DNA of 64,000 nucleotides from the NCBI RefSeq assembly GCF_035594125.1, contig NC_087156.1, positions 13,040,806 through 13,104,805 on the forward strand. Direction: 5' to 3'. A program made the translations under genes and the position numbers. Below, piece by piece: positions 9,817-21,797 of the stretch (position 1 is the stretch's first letter; each line of letters begins with the position of its first letter). Source of the DNA: Scylla paramamosain. Lineage: Eukaryota; Arthropoda; Malacostraca; Decapoda; Portunidae. Below the pieces are notes generated by a model. The model saw nothing but the letters and a program-made list of their open reading frames with translations. It did not search any database and was not told where the DNA came from.

Positions 9817-11898
9817 TATCATGTTACCTATAAAAACGCTTAAATACATGCAAAGATCCCCATATTTTGGAAACGAAAGGACATTACGAGAAATGTGTAT
9901 TATGAATGTTTTTATGTTCCTTAAGTACCAAAACGTTAAAACCTACAAATAACAGTCTTTATAGAGAAAAAAAATAGCATTTTTATTTTTTTGTTATTGA
10001 TGTTCATAGGTACCAAGATGCCAAAATTCTGCCAAAATTCAGGGAAATTATGTGGAAAAAACATTATCGAAAAAGTTAGTTTTACATTTTTTTTTCGGAG
10101 TTATGTTCCAAACCATAAATTGTATACAAAGCCACCTATCTGATGAAATTTAATGACTTTACAAGAAATATCTCTTTTGAGTGTTTTTTCTGCATGTTAG
10201 GTAACAAAACGATAATAATATGAAAGTCAATCTATATGGAAATCCAAAACAAAATGACTGAAAACGTGTCTTTTAAAAGATTTACGTAGAATAACGCTAA
10301 AGCGGATGCAAACCAACCAATATGAAGAAATAGAATAACATTACCAAAAAAGTATATTTTGTGTGTTTTTGAGCTTGTTACATAAAAAAACGGGAAAATG
10401 GATGCAAAGCACTCTATATAAGAAAAAAAAAAGACATAACGAGAAACGTGTATAATGATTTTAATAATGTATAATGTATTTAATTTTATAGTTTCACCAG
10501 AATCACATGGCAAAAAATGCAAAAACTCGACTGTATGCAGAAGTTTCTAAGATACCAAAATACTGAAACTCATGAATAACACTCTTAATCAAGAAACAAA
10601 ACAACCTTACTAAATGCGTGTATTTTGTGTGTTTTTTTTACATTCTTAGTTACCAAAACCCCAAATTCCATGCGAAACTAGTTTTATGTGGGAAAAAAAT
10701 GACATTACCAGAAAAGTGTCTTTGAGTGTTTTTGAGCGTGTTAGGCAATAAAGCACTAAAAAGCAGGGCAATCACATTACATGGGAATAAAACCAACTTT
10801 TACGAAGAACTTGCCTTTTAGTGTTTATGACACCCATTTAGTAAGGTTGCTCTGTTTCTCATTTAAGAGTGTTATTCATGAGTTTCAGCATTTTGGTATA
10901 TAGGAAACTTCTCCATATACGAGAGTTTTTGCGTTTTTTGCCTTGTGGTTTTTTTTGAACTATAAAACATTCATTATACACTTTTTTTTCGCAATATGCC
11001 TTTGTTTCCCAATAAAGAATGCTTTGTATCCATTTTCGCGTTTTTTTGTAACAAGCTCAAGAACACTCAAAATATATGAACCAAACCCTAAAGTGCATGC
11101 ATAGCCACCTATATTGAGAAATTACTCGACTTTACCAGAAACCTGTCTTTTGAGTGTTTCTTCAGCAATTTCAACAATATTACTGAAAACGCGTGTTTTC
11201 AGTGATTTACGTAGAAAAACGCTATATGAAGAAATAGAATAACATTACCAAAAAGATATATTTTGATGTGATTTTGAGCTTGTCACCTAAAAATAATGCG
11301 AAAATGGATGAAACACACTCTATATTAGGAAAGAAAAGGACATTACGAGAAACGTGTATAATGAGTGTTTTATAGTTTCACTAGAACCACAAGGCAAAAA
11401 ACTCAAAAACTCGAGTACATAAAGAAGTTTCTTACCTACCAAAATGCTGAATCTCATGTGTAACACTTTTAATTGAGAAACAGAACTACCTTACCAAATG
11501 TGTGTATTAGAGAAGTTTCTTACATACCAAAATGCTGAAACTCATGAATACCACTTTTAAATTTTAAGAAACAGAACAACCTTACTAAATGCATGTATTT
11601 TGAGTGTTTTTCACATTGTTAGTTACCAAAACCCCAAATTCCATGCGAAACTAGCTTTATATGGGAAAAAAATAATAATACCAGAAAATGTCTTTCGAGT
11701 GTTTTTGAGCGTGTTGAGCAATAAACCAATAAAAAGCAGGGCAATCACATTACATGGGAATAAAACCATCTTTTACCAAGAACGTGTTTTTAGGTGTTTT
11801 TGAGCTCATTACACACCAAAACGCTAAAACGCATGCAAAACACCTTTTTATGGAGAAACAGAATAACATTACCAAAAATATGTATTTTGAGTGTTTTC
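9817..11898 (+). repeat. Rearranged double unit u8 with inverted insert
   Basis: A + strand unit runs D to C (I with CTTTTAAAAGATTTACG, as in u21). C is cut at about 10833 and followed by an inverted piece. The + strand then resumes inside G at about 11075 as a class u5 unit (short H at 11161-11190, doubled K2 at 11430-11590). Confidence 0.8.
10834..11071 (-). repeat. Small inverted block A'-K2'-K1'-J'
   Basis: The sequence from CATTTAGTAAGGTTGCTCTG to CAAGAACACTCAAAATATAT is the reverse complement of a K2-K1-J run (compare TTATTCATGAGTTTCAGC, GCGTTTTTTGCCTTGTGG and CATTTTCGCGTTTT with the + strand units around it). The left breakpoint lies in C just after GTGTTTATGACAC, which is the same place as in the block at 25263. 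Confidence 0.85.
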
Positions 11899-13003
11899 GA
11901 TCATGTTATCTATAAAAACGCTTAAATAAAAGCAAAGAACCTTATGTTTGGGAAACGAAAGGACATTCCGAGAAATATGTATTATGATTGTTTTTTAGTT
12001 CCTTAAGTACCAAAAAGCTAAAACCCACAAATAACACTCATTATTTAGAAAATAAATAAATAAAAAATTTAAAAAATAGGATTTTTTTTTGTTATTCATC
12101 TTCATAGGTACCGAGATGCCAAAATTCTGGGAAAATTCCGGGCTATAATATGATAAAAGAAAATTATCAAAAAAGTTATTTTTGGCTTTTTTTCGGACTG
12201 TTATATACCAAACCCTAAAGTGCATGCAAAGCCTTCTCCTATATGAGGAAATTAAACGACCTTTAAAGAAATCTGTCTTTTGAGTGTTTTTCAGAATGTT
12301 AGGCACCAAAACGATAAATAAATAAGGAACTCGCTCTATACGGAAATCCAAACAAAACTACTGAAAACGTGTCTTCTCAGTGTTTTACGTAGAAAAGCGC
12401 TAAAACGGATGCAAACCAACCAATATAAAAAATAGAAAAATATTACAAAAAAGGTATATTTTGAGTGTTTTCGAGCTTGTTACCTACAAAAAACGTGAAA
12501 ATTGATGCAAAGCACTCTATATTAGGAAATAAAAGGACATTGCAAGAAAAGTGTATAATGAGTGTTTAATAGTTCCAAAGAACCAAAAGGCAAAACACCC
12601 AAAAACTTGTGGATATGGAGAAGTTTCCTAGATACCAAAATGCTGAAACTCATGAATAACATTCCTAATTGAGAAACAGAACAACCTTACTAAATGCGTG
12701 TATTTTGAGAGCTTTACACATTCTTAGTTACCAAAACCCCAAATTGCATGCGAAACCAGCTTTATGTGAGAAAAAAATGACATTACCAGAAAAAATTCTT
12801 TTGAGTGTTTTTGAGCCTGATAGGCAATGAAACACTAAATAGCAGGGCACTCACATTACATTTGAATAAAACCAATTTTTATCAAGAACTTGCATTCAAG
12901 TGTTTTTGAGCTCCTTATATACTAAACCGCTAAAACGTATGCAAAACAAACTTCATGGTGAAACAGAATAAAATTAGCAAAAACATGTGTTTCGAGTATT
13001 TTT
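11899..13003 (+). repeat. HOR unit u9 (u6-like)
   Basis: F has GGGAAAATTCCGGGCTATAA, H has AATAAGGAACTCGC, and I begins GTCTTCTCAGTG. K1 reads CCAAAGAACCAAAAGGCAAA and K2 begins TTTCCTAGATACC. All are marks of the u6/u18/u19 group. Confidence 0.7.
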
Positions 13004-14133
13004 TATCATGTTATTTATAAAAACACTTAAATACATGCAAAAAACCTTATGTTTCGGAAACAAAAGGACATTACGAGAAACGAATATTATGAGTGTTTTT
13101 AAGTTTAAGTACCAAAAACCTAAAACCCACTCTTTATATACAAAAAAATAAATAAATAAATAAAAATATAAAAAAATAGGTTTTTTTTTTTGTTATTCAT
13201 CTTCATAGATACCGAAATGCCAAAATTCTGGGAAAATTCAAGGCAATTATTTGATAAGAGAATATTATAAAAAAAAGTTGATTTTAGCTTTTTTTCGGAC
13301 TGTTATGTACCAAACCCTAAACTGCATGCAAAGCCTCCTAAATAAGGAAATTAAACAACCTTACCAGAAATCTGTCTTTTGAGTGTTTTTTCAGCATGTT
13401 AAGCACCAAATTGATAAATAATAAGGAACTCACTTTATATGGGAATCCAAAACAAAATTACTGAAAACGTGTCTTTCCAGTGTTTTACGTAGAAAAACGC
13501 AAAAAATGGATGCAAACCAACCAATATCAAGAAATAGAAAAAAAAAAAAAAAACATTACCAAAAAGGTATATTTTGAGTGTTTTTGAGCTTGTTACCTAC
13601 AAAAAAATGCTAAAATTGATACAAAGCACTCTATATTGGGAAACAAAGGGACATTGCTAGAAAAGTGTATAATGAGTGTATACGTATAAGTGTATATGAG
13701 TGTTCAAAAGAACAACAAGGCAAAAAACGCAAAAACTCGTGTATATGGAGAAGTTTCCTAGATAACAAAATGTTCAAACTCATGAATAACACTCTTAATT
13801 GAGAAACCGAACAACCTTTCCAAATTCGTGTATTTTGAATGTTTTTCATAGTCTTAGTTATCAAAAACCCAAATTTTATGCGAAACCAGATTTAAGTTGG
13901 AAAACATGACATTTCCAAAAAAAATGTCTTTTGAGTGTTTTTGAGCGTGATAGGCAATAAAGCAATTAAAAGCAGGACAATCACTTTTCATTGGAATAAA
14001 ATCATTTTTTACCAAGAACTTGCCTTTAAATGTTTTTGAGCTCCATATATACCAAACCGCTAAAACGTAGGCAAAACAAACTTTATGGAGAAACAGAATA
14101 AATTACCAAAAACATGTACATTTGGGTGTTTTT
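13004..14133 (+). repeat. HOR unit u10
   Basis: A full-length unit with a long A/T spacer (13135-13190), I followed by a 15-A run near 13540, and K1 containing an extra GTATACGTATAAGTGTATAT piece (13676-13700). It is related to u9. Confidence 0.7.
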
Positions 14134-14460
14134 TATCATGTTATCTATAAAAACGCCTAAACGCCTTTTGAGTGCTTTTCACATTCTTAGTTACCAAAAT
14201 CACAAATTGCATGCGAAACCAGTTTTATGTGGGAAAAAAAATTACATTACCAGAAAAGTGTCTTTTGAGTGTTTTTGAGTGTGATAGGCAATAAAGCACT
14301 AAAAAGCAGGGGAATCACATTACATGGAAATAAAATCAATTTTTACCAAGAACTTGCCTTTAAGTGTTTTGAGCTCCTTATACTCGTATAACAAAACGCT
14401 AAAACGCATGCAAAACACTTTATGGAGAAATATGGAAAAATATATATTTTGAGTGTTTTT
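14134..14460 (+). repeat. Truncated HOR unit u11 with D-to-A deletion junction
   Basis: D stops after AAAAACGCCTAAACGCC at about 14163 and the sequence continues inside A (TTTTGAGTGCTTTTCACATTC). E to K2 are therefore absent (about 780 bp lost). A, B and C follow normally. C has an inserted ACTCG (CTTATACTCGTATAAC). Confidence 0.85.
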
Positions 14461-15549
14461 CATCATGTTTCCAATAAAAACGCTTAAATACATGCAAAGA
14501 ACCCTATTTTTGGGAAACGAAAAGATATTACGAGAAACGTGTATTATCAGTGTTTTTAAGATCATTACTCGTATTTACCAAAAAGCTAAAAGCCACATAT
14601 AACACTCTTTATTGAGTGTTTTTTTTTTTGTTATTCATCTTCATAGGTACCGAGATGACAAAATTCTGTTAAAATTCAGGGAAATTATGTGGATAAAAGA
14701 ACATTATCGTAAAAGTTAAATTTAGCTTTTTTTTTTCGGACTGTTATGTACCAAACACTAAAGTGCATGCAAAGCCATCTATATGAGGAAATTAAACTAC
14801 TTTACAAGAAAACTGTCTTTTGAGTGTTTTTCAGCATGTTAGGCACCTAAACGATAAATAATATGGAAGTCACTCTATATGGGAATCCAAAACAAAATTA
14901 CTGAAAACGTGTCTTTTCAGTGTTTTACGTAAAAAACGCTAAAACGGATGCAAACAGACCAATATGGAGAAATAGAAAAACATTACCAAAAAGATATATT
15001 TTAAGTATTTTTGAGCTTGTAACCAACAAAAAAAAAAACGCGAAAATAGATGCAAAGCACTCTATATTGGGAAAGAAAAGACATTACGAGAAACGTGTAT
15101 AATGAGTATTTTTCAGTTTCACAAGAACCACAAAGGAAAAAACGCAAAAACTAGTGTATATGGAGAAGTTTCTTAGATATCAAAATGCTGAAACTCCTGA
15201 ATAACACTCTTAATTAAGAAACAGAATAACATTACTAAATGCGTGTATTTTGAGTGTTTTTCACATTCTTAGTTACTAGAACCTCAAATTGCATGCGAAA
15301 CAAACTTTATGTGGGAAAAAAAATGATATTACCAGAAAAGTGTCTTTTGAGGGTTTTTGAGAGAGTTAGGCAATAAAGCACTAAAAAGGAGGGCAATCAC
15401 ATTACATGGGAATAAAACAAACTTTTACCAAGAACTTGCCTTTAAGTGTTTTTTAACTCCTTATATACCAAAACGCTAAAACACATGCAAAACACCCTTT
15501 ATGGAAAAACAGATTAACATTACCAAAAACATGCATTTTGAGTGTTTTT
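14461..15549 (+). repeat. HOR unit, class u2 (inner arm)
   Basis: K1 has AAAAACTAGTGTATATGG, A has TTACTAGAACCTC, and B has GAGGGTTTTTGAGAGAGTTAGG. The E/F spacer is short here (14608-14632) and E has an ACTCG insertion near 14567. It mirrors the - strand unit 42760-43875. Confidence 0.8.
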
Positions 15550-16649
15550 GATCATGTTACCTCTAAAAACGCTTAAATACATGCAAAGAAACCTATGTTT
15601 GGGAAATGAAAGGACATTACCAGAAACGTGTATTATGCGTGTTTTTAAGTTCCATAAGTACGAAGAAGCTAAAACCTCTTTATAAAAAAAAAATAAAGAA
15701 ATAATTAAAAAATAGGATTTTTTTTTTTGTTATTCTTCTTCATAGGTACTGAGATGCCAAAATTCTAGCAAAATTCAGGGAAATTATGTGTAAAAAGAAC
15801 ATTATCAAAAATGTTAATTTTAGCTTTTTTTCGGACTATTATGTACCAAACCATGAAGTACATCCAAAGCCAATTACGAGTATATGGAGAAATTAAACGA
15901 CTTTACGAGAAACCTGTGTTTCTAGTGTTTTTGTGCATGTTAGTCACCAAAACAATAAATAATATTGAAGTCAATCTATGTGGGAATCCAAAACAAAATT
16001 ACTTTAAACGTGTCTTTCTCGTGTTTTACGTAGAAAAACGCTAAAACGGATGCAAACCAACCAATATAAGGAAATAGAATAAGATTACCAAAAAGGTATA
16101 ATTTGAGTGTTTTTTTAGCTTTTTACTTACAAAAACACGCGAAAATGGATGGAAAGCTCTCTGTATTAGTTAACAAAAGGACATTACGAAAACGTGTATA
16201 ATGAGTGTTTTTTAGATTCTCAAGAATCACAAGGCAAAAAACGCAAAAAATCATATATATGGAGAAGTTTTTTAGATACCAAAATGCTGAAACTCCTGAA
16301 TAACACTCAAAATTGAGAAACAGAACAATCTTACCAAATGCGTGTATTTTCAGTGTTTTTCACATTCTTAGTTACCAAAACCCCGAATTTTAAGTGAAAG
16401 TAGCTTTATGGTGTAAAAAAATGACATTACCAGAAAAGTATCTTTTAAGTATTTTTTTTAGGATGATAGGCAATAAAGCACTAAAAAGCAGGGCAATCAC
16501 ATTACATGGGAATAAAACTAACTTTTACTAAGAACTTGCCTTTAAGTGTTTTTGAGCTCCTTATATACCAAAACGCTAAAACGAATGCAAAACACCCTTT
16601 ATGGAGAAACAGAATAACATTACCAAAAACATGTATTTTGAGTGTTTTT
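15550..16649 (+). repeat. HOR unit, class u3 (inner arm)
   Basis: E ends AAAACCTCTTTATAA, G has TATGGAGAAATTAAACG with an inserted ACGAG, K1 has AGATTCTCAAGAATCAC and B has TTTTTTTAGGATGATAGG. Its mirror partner is - strand 41886-42760, which has lost about 230 bp. Confidence 0.8.
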
Positions 16650-17648
16650 GATCATGTTACCTATAAAAATGCTTAAATACATGCAAAGAACCTTATGTTT
16701 GGGAAATTAAAGGACATTTTGAGAAACATGTATTACGAGTGTTTTTAAGTTCTTTAAGTACCATTTAGCTAAAACCCATAAATAACACTGTTTATAGAAA
16801 AAAATAAATAAATGAAATAAAAAGAAAGGAATTTATTTTTTTTGTTATTCATCTTCATAGGTACCAAGATGCCAAAATTCTTGCAAAAATTCAGGAAAAT
16901 TATGTGAAAAAAGAAAATTATGAAAAAAAATTTATTTAAGTTTTTTTTCGGACTGTTATGTACCAAACCGTAAAGTGCATGGAAAGCCATCTATATGGGG
17001 AAATTAAACGACTTTACCAGAAACCTGTCTTTTGAGTGTTTTTCAGTATGTTAGGCACGAAAACGATATATATAATATGGAAGTAACTCAATATGGGAAT
17101 CCATCAAAAAAATTGCTGAAAAAGTGTCTTTTCAGTGTTTTACGTAGAAAAACGCTAAACGAATGCAAACCAGTGAATATGAAAAAGTAGAATAACATTA
17201 CCAAAACAGGTATATATTCAGTGTTTTTGAGCTTCTTATCTACAAAAAAAGCGAAAATGGATAGAAAGCACTCTATATTGAGATAGAAAAGGACATTACG
17301 AAAAACTTGTATAATGAGTATTTTATAGTTTCACAAGCACCACAAGGCAAAAAACGCAAAAACTCGTGTATATGGATAAGTTTCTTAGATACCAAAATGC
17401 TGAAACTCAGGAATAACACTCTTAATTGAGAATACAGAACAACCTTACGATATGCGTGTATTTTGACTGTTTTTCACATTCTTAGTTACCAAAACCCCAA
17501 ATTCCATGCAAAACTAGCTTTATGTGGTAAAAAAAATGACATTACCAGAAAAGTGTCTTTTGAGTGTTTTTCAGCATGTTAGGCAATAAAGCAGTAGAAA
17601 AGGAGGGCAATCACATTACATGGGAATAAAACCATTTTTTACCAAGAA
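16535..17648 (+). repeat. Reference HOR unit (1114 bp, 12 monomer segments plus spacer)
   Basis: I used this unit to define the parts. C 16535-16629 (95 bp, CTTGCCTTTAAGTG, contains GAGCTC); D 16630-16726 (97, GATCATGTTA); E 16727-16794 (68, truncated); A/T-rich spacer 16795-16843; F 16844-16930 (87, TTCATAGGTACC); G 16931-17023 (93, TTCGGACTGTTATGTACC); H 17024-17121 (98, CAGTATGTTAGGCACG); I 17122-17208 (87, TTTACGTAGAAAAACGC); J 17209-17305 (97, GGTATAT); K1 17306-17379 and K2 17380-17453 (74 each, two truncated monomers back to back); A 17454-17552 (99, CACATTCTTAGTTACC); B 17553-17648 (96, AATAAAGCAGTAG). The lengths sum to the unit. Each segment keeps parts of the shared monomer frame. 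Confidence 0.9.
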
Positions 17649-17763
17649 CTTGCCTTTAAGTGTTTTTGAGCTCCTTATATACCAAAACACTAAAACGCAT
17701 GCAAAATACCCTTCATTGAGAAACAGATTAACATTACGAAAAACATGTATTTTGAGAGTTTTT
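16650..17763 (+). repeat. HOR unit, class u4 (inner arm)
   Basis: E has AAGTACCATTTAGCTAAAAC and I has CGCTAAACGAATGC. This unit supplies most of the reference dissection. Its mirror partner on the - strand is 40799-41886, recognised by TTTTAGCTAAATGGTAC at about 41765. Confidence 0.85.
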
Positions 17764-18874
17764 GATCATGTTACCTCTAATAACGTTTTCATACATGCAA
17801 AAAAACCGTATGTCTGGGAAACGAAAGAACATTAGGAGAAACGTGTATTATGTGTCTTTTTAAGTTCCATAAGTACCAAAAAGCTAAAACCTCTTTATAG
17901 AGAAAAAAAAGGTAAATAAATAAATAGGAATTTTTTTTTTCTTATTCTTCTTCATAGGTACCGAGATCACAAAATTCTGGCAAAATTTAGGGAAATTATA
18001 TGAAAAAAGAACATTATGAAAAAAGTTAATTTTAGCCTTTTATGCACAAAAACTGTTATGCACAAAACCCTAATGTGCATGCAAAGACAACTATATGGGG
18101 AAATTAAACGACTTTACGAGAAACCTGTGTTTCTAGTGTTTTTCAGCATGTTAGTCACCAGAATAATTAACAATATGGAATTCATTATATTTGGGAATCC
18201 AAAACAAATTACTGAAAACCTGTCTTTTCCGTGTTTTAAGTAGAAAAATGCTAAAACGGATGCAAACCAGCCAACATGAAAAAATAGAATAACATTACCA
18301 AAAAGGTATATTTTGAGTATTTTTGAGCTTTTTACAAAAAAAAAAAAAAAAAAAAAAAGCGAAAATGGATGGAAAGCTCTATATATTGGTTAACAAAAGG
18401 ACATTACGAGAAACGTGTATAATGAGTGTTTTATAGATTCTCAAGAAGCACAATTCAAAAAACGCAAAAACTCGTATATATGGAGAAGTTTCTTAAATAA
18501 CAAAATGGTGAAACTCCTGAATAACACTCTTAATTGAGAAAAAGGACAACCTTACCAAATGCGTGTATTTTGAGTGCTTTTCACATTCTTAGTTACCAAA
18601 ATCCCAAATTATATATGAAAGCTTTATGTGGAAAAAAAAAAAGGCATTACCAGAAAAGTGTCTTTTAAGTGTTTTTTTTTTTTAAGCATGATAGGCAATA
18701 AAGCACTAAAAAGCAGGGCAAAACACATTACATGGGAATAAAATCAACTTTTACCAAATCTTTTTTCTAAGTGTTCTTGAGCTCCTTATATACCAAAACG
18801 CTAAAACGCTTGCAAAACACCCTTTATTTAGAAACAGAATAATATTACCAAAAACATGTATTTTGAGTGTTTTT
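17764..18874 (+). repeat. HOR unit, class u3' (second u3)
   Basis: E again ends AAAACCTCTTTATAGAG. G has an altered start (TTTTATGCACAAAAACTG). J contains a 24-bp poly-A run (about 18335-18358). It is absent between u4 and u5 in the outer + arm but present in both inner arms. Its mirror is 39713-40799. Confidence 0.8.
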
Positions 18875-19954
18875 GATAATGTTACCTATAAAAACGCTTA
18901 AATACATGCAAAGAATCTTATGTTTGGGAAACGAAAGGACATTTCAAGAAATGTGTATTATGAGTGTTTTTAAGTTCTTTAAGTACCAAAAAGCTAAAAC
19001 ACAGAAATAACACTCTTTATAGAGAAAAAAAAATAAAAAAATAGTATTTTTTTATTCATCTTCATAGGTACCGAGATGCTAAAATTCTGCCAAAATTCAT
19101 GGAAATTATGTGAAAAAAGAACATTATGAAAAAGAGTTAATTTTAGCTTTTTTTTTTTCGGACTGTTATGTACCAAACCCTAAAGTGCATGCAAAGCCAC
19201 CTATATAGGGAAATTAAACGACTTTACCAGACACCTGTCTTTTGTCGTTTTTTATCAGCATGTTAGGCACCAAAACGATAAATAATATGGAAGTCACTAA
19301 ATGTGGGAATCCATCACAAAATTACTGAAAAAGTGTCTTTTCAGTGATTTACGTAGAAAAACGCTAATTCGGATGCAAACCAACGAATATGGAGAAATAG
19401 AATAACATTACCAAAAAGGTAATGAGCTTCTTATCTTCAAAAAACGCGAAAATGGATGGAAAGCACTCTATATTGGGATACAAAATTACATTACGAGAAA
19501 CGTGTATAATGAGTGTTTTATAGTTTCACAACAGCCACAAGGCAAAAATCGCAAAACTCGTTGTATATGGAGAAGTTTCTTAGAAACCAAAATGCTGAAA
19601 CTCAGAAATAACACTCTTAATTAAGAATACAAAACATCCTTACTAAATGCATGTATTTTGATTGTTTTTCACATTCTTAGTTACCAAAACCAAAAATTGC
19701 ATGCGAAACTAGCTTTATGGGGGAAAAAATGACATTACCAAAAAAGTGTCATTTGAGTGTTTTTGAGCGTGATAGGCACTAAAGCACTAAAAAGGAGGGC
19801 AATCACATTATATGGGAATAAAACCAACTTTTACCAAGAACCTGCCTTTACGTGTTTTTGAGCTTCTTACATACCAAAACGCTAAAACGCATCCAAACAC
19901 CGTTTATGGAAAAACAGAATAACATTACCAGAAACATGTATTTTGAGTGTTTTT
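18875..19954 (+). repeat. HOR unit, class u4' (second u4)
   Basis: I has CGCTAATTCGGATGC, J is shortened (AAAAGGTAATGAGCTTC), K1 has ACAGCCACAAGGCAAAAATC, A has AAAACCAAAAATTGC and B has GATAGGCACTAAAGC. Its mirror is 38608-39713. Confidence 0.8.
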
Positions 19955-21025
19955 GATCATGTTACCTATAAAAATGCCAAAATACATGCAAAGAACCCTA
20001 TGTTTGGTAAATGAAAGGACATTACGAGAATCGTGTATTATGAGTGTTTTTAAGTTCCTTAACTACCAAAAAGCTAAAACCCACAAATAACTCTTTATAG
20101 AGAGAAAAAAAATTTGTTATTTATCTTCATGGGTACCGAGATGCCAAAATTCTGGCAAAATTCATGGAAATTTTGTAAAAAAAAATCATTATAAAAAAAT
20201 AATTTTAGCTTTTTTAAGGAGTTATGTACAAATTACACAACTTTACCAGAAACCTATCTTTTGAGTGTTTTTCAGTAATCTTAATAATATTACTTAAAAC
20301 GTGTCTTTTCAGTGATTTACATAGAAAAACGCTAAAACGGATGCAAACCAACCAATGTGATGAAATAGAATAACATTACCAAAAAGATATATTTTGATGT
20401 GTTTTTGAGCTTGTTACCTACAAAAAATGCAAAAATGGATGGAAAGCACTTTATATTGGCAAAGAAGAGGACATTACGAGAAACGTGTATGACTGTTTTA
20501 TAGTTTGACAAGAACCACAATGTAAAATACTCAACAACTCGTGTACATAAAGAAGTTTCTTACATACCAAAAAGCTGAAACTCATCAATAACACTTGTAA
20601 TTTTGAAACAAAAATACCTTACCAAATGTTTGTATTAGAAAAGTTTCTTACATACCAAAATGCTGAAACTCATGAATAACAATTTTAATTAAGAAATAGA
20701 ACAACCTTACTAAATGCCTGTGTTTTGAGTTTTTTTTCACATTCTTAGTTACGAAAACCCAAAATTCCATGCAAAACTAGCTTTATGTGAGAAAAAAAAA
20801 TGATATTACCAGAAAAGTGTCTTTTGAGTGTTTTTGAGCGTGTTAGGTAATAAAGCACTAAAAACCAGAGGAATCACATTACATGGGAATAATAACAACT
20901 TTTACCAAGAACTTGCCTTTAAGTGTTTTTGAGCTAATTACATACCAAAACGCTAAAATGCATGCAAAACACCTTTTATAGGAAAGAGAATAAAATTACC
21001 AAAAACATATATTTTGAGTGTTTTT
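19955..21025 (+). repeat. HOR unit, class u5 (inner arm)
   Basis: G is cut to GTTATGTACAAATTACACAAC, H is short (CAGTAATCTTAATAATATTAC) and K2 is doubled (about 20554-20710). These are the same rare changes as at 6680-7781, one super-repeat earlier (13275 bp). Confidence 0.85.
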
Positions 21026-21797
21026 GATCATGTTATCTATAAAAACGATTGAATACAGGCAAAAAAACTTATATTTAAGAAACGAAAGGACATTACGAGA
21101 AATGTCTATTATAAGTGTTTTTAAGTTCCTTAAGTACCAAAAAGCTTAAACCCACAAATAACACTTTATTTAGAAAAAAAAAAGTAAGAAAAAAAAGTAG
21201 GATTTTTTTTTTTTGTTATTCATCTTCATAGGTACCGAAATAGAAAAAAGGTACAAGGTACAAGGTACGAAATAGAAAAAGGTACATAGGTACAAGAAAT
21301 AGAAAAACATTACCAAAAAGGTATATTTTGAGTGTTTTTGAGCTTGTTACCTACAAAAAACTCGAAAATTGATGCAAAGCACTCTATATTTGAAAACAAA
21401 AGGACTTTGCAAGAAAAGTGTATAATGACTTTTTTTTAAAGTTCAAAAGAACCAAAAGGGAAAAAACACAAAAACTCATGTATATGGAGAAGGTTCCTAG
21501 ACACGAAAATGCTGAAACTTATGAATAACACCCCAAATTGCATGCGAAACCACCTTTATGTGAGAAAAAAATGACATTACGAGAAAAGTGTCTTTTAAGT
21601 GTTTTTGAGCGTGATAGGCAATAAAGCACTAAAAAGTAGAGCAATTATATTACATTGGAATAACACGAATTTATACCAAAAACTTGCCCTTAAGTGTTTT
21701 TCATGTCCTTATATACCAAACCGCTAAAACGCATACAAAACAAACTTTATGGAGAAACAGAACACCATTACCAAAAACATGTATTTTGAGTGTTTTT
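21026..21797 (+). repeat. HOR unit, class u6, internally deleted (u18)
   Basis: F is interrupted right after AGGTACCGAAATAGAAAA at about 21240. F, G, H and I are gone and J resumes at about 21306. The mirror unit on the - strand (36402-37501) keeps full length, so this deletion is private to the + arm and happened after the arms formed, or was repaired in the other. Confidence 0.8.
21236..21300 (+). repeat. Filler at the u18 deletion: short GGTAC-rich direct repeats
   Basis: The junction holds GGTACAAGGTACAAGGTACG, then GAAATAGAAAAAGGTACATA and GGTACAAGAAATAGAAAAAC. It is built from pieces of I (GAAATAGAAAAAC) and F (ATAGGTAC). Templated filler of this kind is typical of repeated template switching or end joining. 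Confidence 0.8.

Noticed and set aside
10834..11071. Assembly error as the cause of the small inversion
   Set aside because: The same breakpoint is found in two + arm places and in mirror form in the - arm with independent substitutions, so a single assembly mistake does not explain it. Reads should still be checked.
17981..18060. Centromere protein B box in the satellite
   Set aside because: The TTCGGACTGTTATG word in G looked promising, but it does not fit the known box (TTCG followed by A and CGGG at fixed spacing). No fitting site was found in the units I checked; the search was not exhaustive.
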